From assembly GCA_913776615.1 (NCBI GenBank), contig CAJYPK010000040.1:1-64000 (forward strand): 64,000 nt of DNA, read 5' to 3'. The DNA comes from an uncultured Hymenobacter sp. (GTDB lineage Bacteria; Bacteroidota; Bacteroidia; Cytophagales; Hymenobacteraceae). This document shows positions 26,088-33,732 of the stretch, in pieces. Both the position numbers and the translations under genes were made by a program. The notes below the pieces were generated by a model that ran no database searches, was not told the origin of the DNA, and saw nothing but the letters and a program-made list of their open reading frames with translations. The stretch's first letter is position 1. The number at the start of each line of letters is the position of its first letter.

Positions 26088-27107
26088 TTAAAGGTCCAGC
26101 GTTAGATGGCAGGTATAAAACTCCGGTTCGTCGGTGGTCGTGAGCGTGTGGCGGCCGGGGTAGATCAGGGCCAGGCGCTTGCGCGTATTGGCGAGCCCAA
26201 TGCCCGTGCTTTTCTCCTTGGGGCCGTTGCGTTTCTTGTTATGCGTCAGGAAAGTTAGCTGATTTTGCACAACCGTCAGGCGAATGGCGAGCGGGTGGGC
26301 CGGGTCGGCCAGCTCGCCGTGCTTGAAGCAATTTTCGACAAACGTAATGAGTACCAGCGGCAGAATGAGCAGAAAATGCGTGCTGCCTTCCACGCTAAAA
26401 TCTATCTGCAATTTATTATTAAAGCGCAGTTGATTGATTTCAATATAATTGCGCAGGTGCTTTACTTCCTGGGCCAGCATCACCTTGCCGTTGACGTCTT
26501 CGTGCAGGGCGTAGCGCATGGTCTCCGAAAGCAGCAAAATGCCCTTGGCGGCGCTGGCCGAATGCGGGTAGACCTGGGCGTATAAAAAATTCAGGGAGTT
26601 AAATAAAAAGTGCGGATTAATCTGATTTCTTAGAAAAGCGAGGTTGGCTTCCAGCAGGCTGCGCTCGGCCAGGCGCAGCTGCTCTTCTTGCTGCCGCTTC
26701 TGCACTTCCAGCGCAATGGTGCTGCGGGCAAACCAGTAGCCCGCGCTGGCAAACAGAAAAAACGTGCCCCGGTACACCGAGGCAAACCACAGCGAGCGGG
26801 GCGTCGGCGCCGCAGTTGGCAGCATGTACTCGGTAAGTCCGGTGCGCAGCAGGGCGTAGCCCGCCAGCAGCCCCAGCGCCGCTAGCAGGTACCAGCCCCC
26901 GTGGCGGCGGGCGTACACGCGGGGCAGCAATAACCCACTATTGCTGTAAAAGAGGGCCGCATTAAGCGCATAATTCAGGAGTACGAACGTCCAGTTGAAA
27001 GTCTGGGAGTTGGTAGCCAGAATGATAGATTGCTCATAAATGATAAAGGCCACCCAAGCCAGGCAGTGAAACAGGAGTAATCTTACTTGTGGGCGGTGGA
27101 GCTGCAT
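26088..27107 (-). CDS. LytS-type sensor histidine kinase
   Basis: NLAFLRNQINPHFLFNSLNFLYAQ phospho-acceptor region, VLITFVENCFKHG and GIGLANTRKRLALIY; start taken at MQLHRPQVRLLL. Confidence 0.9.
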   Translation of the reverse strand: MQLHRPQVRLLLFHCLAWVAFIIYEQSIILATNSQTFNWTFVLLNYALNAALFYSNSGLLLPRVYARRHGGWYLLAALGLLAGYALLRTGLTEYMLPTAAPTPRSLWFASVYRGTFFLFASAGYWFARSTIALEVQKRQQEEQLRLAERSLLEANLAFLRNQINPHFLFNSLNFLYAQVYPHSASAAKGILLLSETMRYALHEDVNGKVMLAQEVKHLRNYIEINQLRFNNKLQIDFSVEGSTHFLLILPLVLITFVENCFKHGELADPAHPLAIRLTVVQNQLTFLTHNKKRNGPKEKSTGIGLANTRKRLALIYPGRHTLTTTDEPEFYTCHLTLDL

Positions 27108-27185
27108 GGCGCGAAAGTAGGACCGAAACCGTGGGCCGAGGCTGGGCAGGCAGCCAGGGTAAGCGCCGACCCCCGGGGGCAAACG

Positions 27186-27217
27186 AGCCGGTTGGTACCT
27201 AGCAAAAGCCGGTTGGT
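27186..27217 (+). promoter_or_regulatory. Putative LytTR regulator operator (direct repeat)
   Basis: AGCCGGTTGGT at 27186-27196 and again at 27207-27217; perfect 11-bp repeats, 21 bp start to start, between the kinase gene and the Cys-free precursor gene. Confidence 0.6.
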
Positions 27218-27249
27218 GTAAACTACTAGGGGGCGAAAGCAGGGGTAGG

Positions 27250-27257
27250 TAGGTTTG
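27250..27257 (+). promoter_or_regulatory. Bacteroidota -7 promoter element candidate
   Basis: TAGGTTTG matches TAnnTTTG; no convincing -33 TTG seen. Confidence 0.4.
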
Positions 27258-27317
27258 TCTCAGGGTAAGCGCTACCCCACTCTCTCACCTCTGTCTCATT
27301 TCCTTTTCTGCACGACG

Positions 27318-27470
27318 ATGAAAAATTTTGACGCTCCCGCCAAGTTCAAGCTCACCAAAACGATCATCACCCGCTACACCAAGCCGCAGGCCAGCGGTAA
27401 TCCCATGAGCACGAGCGATGTCACTGTGAAGACCACGGTATCGGTCAGCTCCATCTACGGCGGCTTCTAG
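27318..27470 (+). CDS. Cys-free lanthipeptide-like precursor peptide
   Basis: MKNFDAPAKFKLTKTIITRYTKPQASGNPMSTSDVTVKTTVSVSSIYGGF: class I-like leader (KFKLTKTII), Ser/Thr-rich C-terminus, no Cys; immediately before LanC-like gene. Confidence 0.75.
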   Translation: MKNFDAPAKFKLTKTIITRYTKPQASGNPMSTSDVTVKTTVSVSSIYGGF

Positions 27471-27476
27471 CGGCTC

Positions 27477-27510
27477 GGCCGGGGGCGGGCCAATGGGTCC
27501 GCCCCCGGCC
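27477..27510 (+). terminator. GC-rich hairpin between precursor and LanC-like gene
   Basis: 12-bp perfect stem ggccgggggcgg / ccgcccccggcc, 10-nt loop, no T-tract; starts 6 nt after the precursor stop. Confidence 0.6.
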
Positions 27511-27578
27511 GGGGATGCGTGCTCGCTGCCGGCTACCCCCTGTTCTATTTTCCTTCCCCGGCTTTGAGGCGATATCCC

Positions 27579-28760
27579 ATGTCCACGCTCTTTTCCTTTC
27601 GACAGCCCGGTGGTGCGCCACCCGTAGCCGCGCCCGAGCCGGCCGTGCCCGCGGCGCGGCGCAGCTGGGAAGCCGTGCACGCCCTGCTGACTGGCCCGGC
27701 GGCGGAGGCCTGCCCACCCCCGGCTTTTGCCAACCTGACGGCGTACCACTATTGCGTGCACCAGGCGTTGGAGCGCGGCAAGCCATTGCCCCCGATGCTG
27801 AGCCGGCGCTTCGACCAGCTGGCAGCCCAGCTGGCGCAGCAGGCCAACCAAGGCACGTGGCCCGTCGCGCAGCTCGACCAGGCTTGCGTGGCGGCGTGGC
27901 TCAACACCCAGCTGGCGACCAGCGGGCACGCCCGCCGGCTGACTATTTCGACCCGGCTCGATGAGGCCTTGTGCGCCGAGGCCCACCACTTACACCAGCA
28001 GCCCGATGCCGAGAGCCAGCGCCGGTTTTGGCGCGTGCTCCGCTACTTCAGCCTGCGCTTGCCCGCCGCCGCCGAAGCGCTGCCCGTACTGCAGGCGCTG
28101 CTGGCCCAGCCGCCCACTTCGTCGCCGGCCGAGCCGCTGGCCCTCGGGCTGGTCGAAGGCTTGGCGGCCGAGCTGCTGCTGCTGCTGAAGCTGCACAAAG
28201 CCGGGCTGCGGCACGCGAGCCTCGTGGCACGCATTCGTACCGGCATCAGCAAGCTGTTGGCCGTGCGGCACCCGGTCGATTTTTTGGAGGGGCACTACTC
28301 GGTTTTTCCCCACCAATTGCTGCCCGCTTCGGAGGAAGGAACCTTCAGCGCCGAGCTGAGCTGGCAGCGCGGCGACCTGGGGCAGTCGCTGCTGCTGTAC
28401 AAGGCGCACGAGCTGCTGCAAGACGACGAGCTCATCAAGATAGCCGAGCTGGTGGGGCTCAACACGCTGCTGCGCACCACTGCGTCGGCCACCGGCGTGG
28501 CCACGGCGGAGCTGGCTCGCGGGGCCGCCGGGCTTGCCCACCTGTACCGCAAGCTGTATCAGGCCAGCCGCTTGGCGGCCTACCGCGATGGCTACCAGCA
28601 CTGGCTCGGGCAAACCCACACCCTACTGCGCCAAGACCTGGCGGCCGGGCGCTACCAGGGGCAGGAGGGCGATTTGCTGCACGGCTTGGTTGGCATCGGC
28701 TTAGTCACGGTAGCGAGCCTGACCGACACCGAGCTGGGCTGGGATGCCCTCGTACTGTAG
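27579..28760 (+). CDS. LanC-like cyclase homologue lacking zinc ligands
   Basis: LanC-like landmarks GLVEGLAAELLLLLKL, SWQRGDLGQSLLLYKAHEL, LARGAAGLAHLYRKLYQ, LLHGLVGIGLVTVASL; the expected Cys and Cys-His ligands are replaced. Confidence 0.8.
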   Translation: MSTLFSFRQPGGAPPVAAPEPAVPAARRSWEAVHALLTGPAAEACPPPAFANLTAYHYCVHQALERGKPLPPMLSRRFDQLAAQLAQQANQGTWPVAQLDQACVAAWLNTQLATSGHARRLTISTRLDEALCAEAHHLHQQPDAESQRRFWRVLRYFSLRLPAAAEALPVLQALLAQPPTSSPAEPLALGLVEGLAAELLLLLKLHKAGLRHASLVARIRTGISKLLAVRHPVDFLEGHYSVFPHQLLPASEEGTFSAELSWQRGDLGQSLLLYKAHELLQDDELIKIAELVGLNTLLRTTASATGVATAELARGAAGLAHLYRKLYQASRLAAYRDGYQHWLGQTHTLLRQDLAAGRYQGQEGDLLHGLVGIGLVTVASLTDTELGWDALVL

Positions 28761-28809
28761 GCCGGTTGGCCCGCGGTGAAAAAGGGCAGCGTGCGACCTT
28801 TGCGCCGCC

Positions 28810-31449
28810 ATGCCTATTTCCTTCTCCCAACTTCCCGCCCTGCTAGGGGGCACGCTGCTGCAAGCCCCCGCCACCGACGCTACCCTTTCTACCCTGCTGC
28901 TCGATAGCCGCCGCGTGGGCCTCACCGAAGGAGCCGTGTTCTTTGCCCTGCGCGGCCCGCGCCACGATGGGCACCAGCACCTGGCGGCGCTCTACGCCAA
29001 GGGCGTGCGGCTGTTTGTGGTAAGCCACCCGCCGGCTAGCCTGGCCCCGTTTGCGGAGGCGGGCTTTGTACAAGTGCGCGAGGTGCTGGCGGCCTTGCAG
29101 ACGCTGGCGGCCCGGCGGCGCGCCGAGTTCGGCGGACCGGTGTGGGCCATTACGGGCTCCAATGGCAAGACCATCGTGAAAGAGTGGCTGGCCCAGGTGC
29201 TGGCACCCGACGAGGCCGTTTGCCGCTCGCCCAAGAGCTACAACTCGCAGGTGGGCGTGCCGCTGAGCGTGTGGGAGCTGGCTCCCGGCCGCCACACGCT
29301 GGGCGTGTTTGAGGCCGGTATATCGGAGCGCGGCGAGATGGAGCGGCTGGCCGCCGTTATCCGGCCCACGCACGGCATATTCACTACGCTGGGTACGGCC
29401 CACGACGCGGGCTTCGCCTCGGAGGCCGAAAAGCTGGCCGAAAAGCTGCGACTTTTCGAGCAGCCGGGCTTTGAGCTGCTCGTGTACTGCGCCGACCAGC
29501 CGGCCGTGCACGCCGCCGTGCAGGCGCGGGGCCTGCCCGCCCTGGCCTGGACGCGCCACGAGGTACCCGGCGCGGTGCTGCGCTTTCGCCTCAAGGCTAC
29601 TACTGCCGGCACCACCAGCGTGCGCGTGCGACTGAGCGAAGGAGCTGCTACGGCGCACTTCCCGGCCGAGCAGCCGGCTTGGCAGGCCACCCGCTTCACC
29701 CTGCCCTTCGCCGATGAGCCTTCGGTAGAAAATGCGCTGCACTGCCTGGCCGTGCTGCTCTGGCGCCAGCTCGACCCCGCCAAGGCCCTCACCCCGGCCG
29801 AGATCCAGTACCGGCTGCAACGCCTGCACCCGGTAGCTATGCGTCTCGAAATGAAGGCCGGTCGCCACGGCTGCTACCTTCTCGACGATACCTACAACAA
29901 CGACCTGGCCGGCCTGTCGCTGGCCCTCGACGCCCTGAGTCGCCAGGCCCGCCCGGGCGGCCGTACGCTCATCCTCAGCGACGTCCTCGAATCGGGCCTC
30001 GCCGGCCCCGAGCTCTACGCCCGCGTGCTGGCCCTGGTGCGGGCGCACGGCGTCACGCGCCTCATCGGGGTGGGGGAGGAGTTGGCTGCGCAATTAAAAA
30101 TTATGAATTATGAATTAGAAATTGAGGCAGCTACTCCGAAAAGAGAAGCAGCCTTGCCACAAAATCAATTCATAATTCATAATTCACAATTCATAATTCA
30201 AACCTTCCCCTCCACCGAAGCGCTGCTGGCTGAGCTGCGGCCGGCGGATTTTCAGAATGAGACCATTCTGATTAAGGGAGCCCGGCGCTTTGGCTTCGAG
30301 CGGGTGGTGGCGGCCTTGCAGCAGCCCCAGCACGGCACGGTGCTGGAAGTAAACCTCGATGCCCTGACGCACAACTTGCAGTACTACCGCCAGCTGCTGC
30401 TGCCCCGCACCCGGCTCATGGTGATGGTGAAGGCTTTTGCCTACGGGAGCGGTTCGTACGAAGTAGCCAGCCTACTGGAGTTTCAGCGCGCCGACTACCT
30501 GGCGGTGGCTTATGCCGACGAGGGCCAGCAGCTGCGCGACAATGGCATCAGCCTGCCCATCATGGTGCTCAACCCCGGCCCCGATTCCTTTGCCCAGCTG
30601 CGGCGCTACCGCCTGGAACCCGAAATCTACTCGCTCGAACGCCTGCACGATTACCTGCAAGCCGCCCGCGAGGCCCCGGCCGACGGGGCCGGCGCGCTGC
30701 CTCCTCTGCACCTCAAGCTCGATACTGGCATGCGCCGTTTGGGCTTTGCTGAAGAGGAATTACCCGAGCTGCTGGCCCTGCTGGCCAACCACCGCGCCGC
30801 CCTGCCCGTGGCCGGCATTATGACCCACCTGGCGGCGGCCGACGACCCGGCCCACGACGAGTTTACCCGGCAGCAGCTGGCCACGTTCCGGCGCATGGCC
30901 GCCGCTATCGAGGCGGTGCTCGGCTACCCGGCCCTCAAGCATGCGCTCAACTCGGCAGGCATCCGCCGCTTCCCGGAGGCGCAGCTCGACATGGTGCGCC
31001 TGGGCGTGGGGCTCTACGGGGTGGAGGCCGGTGCCGAGGATGCCGCCAATCTGCTACCGGTGAGTACGCTGAAAACCACTATCTCGCAGATTAAAACGCT
31101 GCCCGCCGGCTCTACCGTGGGCTACGGCCGCCGGGGCGCGGCCACGGGGCACGAGCGCCGGGTGGCTACCCTGGCCATCGGCTACGCCGATGGCTACGAC
31201 CGCCGCTTTTCCAACGGGGCCGGCCTGGTGCTGCTGCACGGTCGTCGCGCCCCGGTGGTGGGCTCGGTGTGCATGGACATGGTGATGGTAGACGTAACCG
31301 ACGTGCCCGAGGCTCGACCCGGCGATGTGGCCGTGGTGTTTGGCGAAAGCTTGAGCACGAGTGAGTTGGCCCAGCGTATCAACACCATTCCGTACGAGCT
31401 GCTGACCAATGTGAGCGAGCGCGTGAAGCGGGTTTTTGTGAGCGAATAA
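28810..31449 (+). CDS. Bifunctional UDP-N-acetylmuramoyl-tripeptide:D-Ala-D-Ala ligase/alanine racemase (MurF-Alr fusion)
   Basis: MurF part WAITGSNGKTIVKEWLAQVL, DDTYNNDLAGLSLALDAL; Alr part EVNLDALTHNLQYYRQLLLPRTRLMVMVKAFAYGSG, C-terminal GYGRRGAATGHERRVATLAIGYADGY. Confidence 0.95.
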   Translation: MPISFSQLPALLGGTLLQAPATDATLSTLLLDSRRVGLTEGAVFFALRGPRHDGHQHLAALYAKGVRLFVVSHPPASLAPFAEAGFVQVREVLAALQTLAARRRAEFGGPVWAITGSNGKTIVKEWLAQVLAPDEAVCRSPKSYNSQVGVPLSVWELAPGRHTLGVFEAGISERGEMERLAAVIRPTHGIFTTLGTAHDAGFASEAEKLAEKLRLFEQPGFELLVYCADQPAVHAAVQARGLPALAWTRHEVPGAVLRFRLKATTAGTTSVRVRLSEGAATAHFPAEQPAWQATRFTLPFADEPSVENALHCLAVLLWRQLDPAKALTPAEIQYRLQRLHPVAMRLEMKAGRHGCYLLDDTYNNDLAGLSLALDALSRQARPGGRTLILSDVLESGLAGPELYARVLALVRAHGVTRLIGVGEELAAQLKIMNYELEIEAATPKREAALPQNQFIIHNSQFIIQTFPSTEALLAELRPADFQNETILIKGARRFGFERVVAALQQPQHGTVLEVNLDALTHNLQYYRQLLLPRTRLMVMVKAFAYGSGSYEVASLLEFQRADYLAVAYADEGQQLRDNGISLPIMVLNPGPDSFAQLRRYRLEPEIYSLERLHDYLQAAREAPADGAGALPPLHLKLDTGMRRLGFAEEELPELLALLANHRAALPVAGIMTHLAAADDPAHDEFTRQQLATFRRMAAAIEAVLGYPALKHALNSAGIRRFPEAQLDMVRLGVGLYGVEAGAEDAANLLPVSTLKTTISQIKTLPAGSTVGYGRRGAATGHERRVATLAIGYADGYDRRFSNGAGLVLLHGRRAPVVGSVCMDMVMVDVTDVPEARPGDVAVVFGESLSTSELAQRINTIPYELLTNVSERVKRVFVSE
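30091..30201. repeat. AT-rich palindromic repeat inserted in frame in murF-alr
   Basis: caattaaaaattatgaattatgaattagaaattg ... caattcataattcataattcacaattcataattc; encodes LKIMNYELEIEAATPKREAALPQNQFIIHNSQFII. Confidence 0.8.
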
Positions 31450-31561
31450 GTTGGCCGGGGCGCAGCCCCCGGGCCTGGTGAGCGCCCCGGCAAATTCAAC
31501 GCAGTCGCACGGGCTGCCGTATGGAAACCGGAGGTTTACTTTTCCGGCCTCTCTTTCACCT

Positions 31562-32221
31562 ATGCACAAGCCTTTTCTCGCCCTGTTGGCGGCGGCCACG
31601 CTCCTTACCGCCACCAGCTGCAACGACCTCAAAAAGTCGGACGATAAAAACACGCTCAGCGATGCTACCGCCGATACGGCCGTGGTAGCCCGCACCGGCA
31701 AAACGGTGGGCGACGTAGCCACCGGCGCTGCCGACGCCGTCGATAGCGCCGCCAGCAAGGCTGGCTCGGCCATTAGCAACGCCTTCGATATTACGAAAGC
31801 CAAGTTGGCCGATATCAAGCTGCCCGAGGTGAGCGTCACCGGCGTGTCGGTGCGCGGCAACGACGACTACCAGGTGTATGGCCTGGAAGAGAAAGTGCTG
31901 TTCGACACCGACAAGGCCACCATCAAGCCCAGCGCGGCCGAGGCCCTGAAGCAAATCTCGGCTTCCATCAACAAGCGTTACCCGGGTAAGGATGTGCGCA
32001 TCCTGGGCTTTGCCGACTCGCGCGGCGACAAAAGCTACAACCGCGAGCTAAGCCAGCAGCGCGCCGAGGCCGTCAAAAACTACCTCGTTACCACCGATAA
32101 GATGCCCGCCGACCACCTTAGCACCGAGGCCTTCGGCGAAAGCCAGCCCGTTGCCACCAACGCCACCCCCGCCGGCCGCCAGGAAAACCGCCGCGTCGAA
32201 ATCGCCGTCCGCCTCCGCTGA
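31562..32221 (+). CDS. OmpA family lipoprotein
   Basis: Lipobox-like LLTATSC; OmpA domain VLFDTDKATIKPSAAEALKQISASINKRYPGKDVRILGFADSRGDKSYNRELSQQRAEAVKNYL. Confidence 0.9.
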   Translation: MHKPFLALLAAATLLTATSCNDLKKSDDKNTLSDATADTAVVARTGKTVGDVATGAADAVDSAASKAGSAISNAFDITKAKLADIKLPEVSVTGVSVRGNDDYQVYGLEEKVLFDTDKATIKPSAAEALKQISASINKRYPGKDVRILGFADSRGDKSYNRELSQQRAEAVKNYLVTTDKMPADHLSTEAFGESQPVATNATPAGRQENRRVEIAVRLR

Positions 32222-32222
32222 T

Positions 32223-32498
32223 CGCAGATTTAACGGATTTAACGGATTGCGCAGATACGCCCGCCAGCCTCCGGCGGCGGGCTGACTACTCGGGCGCATT
32301 GCTTAGCTGTCCCGCAGCGTAGGGTAAGCGGCAAAAGGATATTCCCCGATAAGTAATCGATAACGATACTCAAACCAGCCAAAAAGAAGAAAGGCCACCC
32401 GCCAGGGTGGCCTTTCTCAATAAAAGTCTGCTTAGTCAGCCCGCCGCCGGAGGCAGGCGGGCGTATCTGCGCAATCCGTTAAATCCGTTAAATCTGCG
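32223..32498. repeat. Paired inverted repeat, CGCAGATTTAACGGATTTAACGGATT family
   Basis: 65-bp arms 32223-32287 and 32434-32498, one mismatch by eye. Confidence 0.85.
32388..32417. terminator. Terminator-like hairpin
   Basis: agaaaggccaccc gcca gggtggcctttct, 13-bp stem. Confidence 0.75.
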
Positions 32499-32510
32499 GT
32501 CTTCTGCGGT

Positions 32511-33410
32511 CTATTTGTAAGAGTCAACCTCAGCCCGCATCATGGCATTGAAGCGCGAGCCGTTGTTGGCCAGCGTCACCAGGTTCCAGCCGCGGCCGAT
32601 GGCGTAGCTCCAGGTGCGGCTGTCCTTGAATTCAAAAGTCGGGCGCAGAATCTGGCCGTAGGGCGTGTAGTTGTCCATGAAGTTGGTGGTGTAGAACTTA
32701 TCACCGCTGACAATCCATTCCATTGCCACGTAGAAGCCCTCTTCGGGAGCCACCAGGTTGTAAGGCGACAAATCGACCGTAAACCACTCGCCGCCGCGGG
32801 CTGCCGACACGATTACGCTCTCGGTGAGCATGTCTTCGTTGGGAGCGTTATAGTTGCCGTTGGCCTTGTAAATCCGCACCCGGAACGGCTCGCGGGGGAA
32901 GCCGTTTTCCCCAATAAAGAACGATACCGAGCGGATAAGGCCGAGCTTCTTGGCCTTATCGTTTTTGCACATAAAGGCGTATTGACTGCCCGGCATCCCT
33001 TGAATCATACCCGCGCCCGGCGAGTTAGAGTGAGCCCCCAGGGTAGCCGGCTTCACGTCCTTCGCTACCGCTAGCACTTCGGCCAGCGCAATAGGCTGCT
33101 TGGGCAGCTGAATGATAATTTCTTCCATGTTGGCCCCGCGCTGCACGAACAGTGCCGTGCGCTTGTAGCCCAGTGCCATTACGACAACCGAGTCCTCGGT
33201 AACCTTGGTAGGCATAGCTAGCTGAAAATAGCCATATTCGTTGGTAAGGGCCCCGGTTTGCTCATCGCGCAGGTTGATAGAAGCAAAGGGAATCGGCTCT
33301 TGAGTTTTCTCGTCAACAACGCGGCCCGTGATGCGGCCCTCTTGCTGAGCCCAGCCCAGGGTCGGCAATAAGCCACCCAGCAATAGAATGAATAGTAAAC
33401 GCTTAATCAT
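32511..33410 (-). CDS. Carboxypeptidase-like regulatory domain protein, copy 1
   Basis: GRITGRVVDEKTQEPIPFASINLRDEQTGALTNEYGYFQL; paralogue of 35259..36179. Confidence 0.75.
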   Translation of the reverse strand: MIKRLLFILLLGGLLPTLGWAQQEGRITGRVVDEKTQEPIPFASINLRDEQTGALTNEYGYFQLAMPTKVTEDSVVVMALGYKRTALFVQRGANMEEIIIQLPKQPIALAEVLAVAKDVKPATLGAHSNSPGAGMIQGMPGSQYAFMCKNDKAKKLGLIRSVSFFIGENGFPREPFRVRIYKANGNYNAPNEDMLTESVIVSAARGGEWFTVDLSPYNLVAPEEGFYVAMEWIVSGDKFYTTNFMDNYTPYGQILRPTFEFKDSRTWSYAIGRGWNLVTLANNGSRFNAMMRAEVDSYK

Positions 33411-33732
33411 ACGGAAAGAGTAAAATGAATAAGAACGCGGCCCACAAATTTACTCGGGCCTGTCCGCATGTTGGGTAGGTTAAAAGGAAAATTTCTGGCA
33501 AATCTAGCGTGCAACCGGATACTATTTCCGCCTTTTCTTTCCAGGTGGGCTTAAATGGTATTTTTCCAATAATGGAATGTGCTGACAAATGGCAAATATT
33601 GGCAGTATTAACCGGCCCCCGCGCCCGGCGAGAGCCGACCTATCGAGCCCGCCCCTAACTTCGCCGCTGCTTTGCAAGCGCAGGTAATTTTACTTGTTGT
33701 CCTTTATCAAGTCCTTGGTATAAAGTTAAGAT

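Noticed and set aside
27456-27467. C-terminal YGGF of the Cys-free peptide, identical to the enkephalin start
   Set aside because: Four-residue match is expected by chance and has no bacterial relevance.
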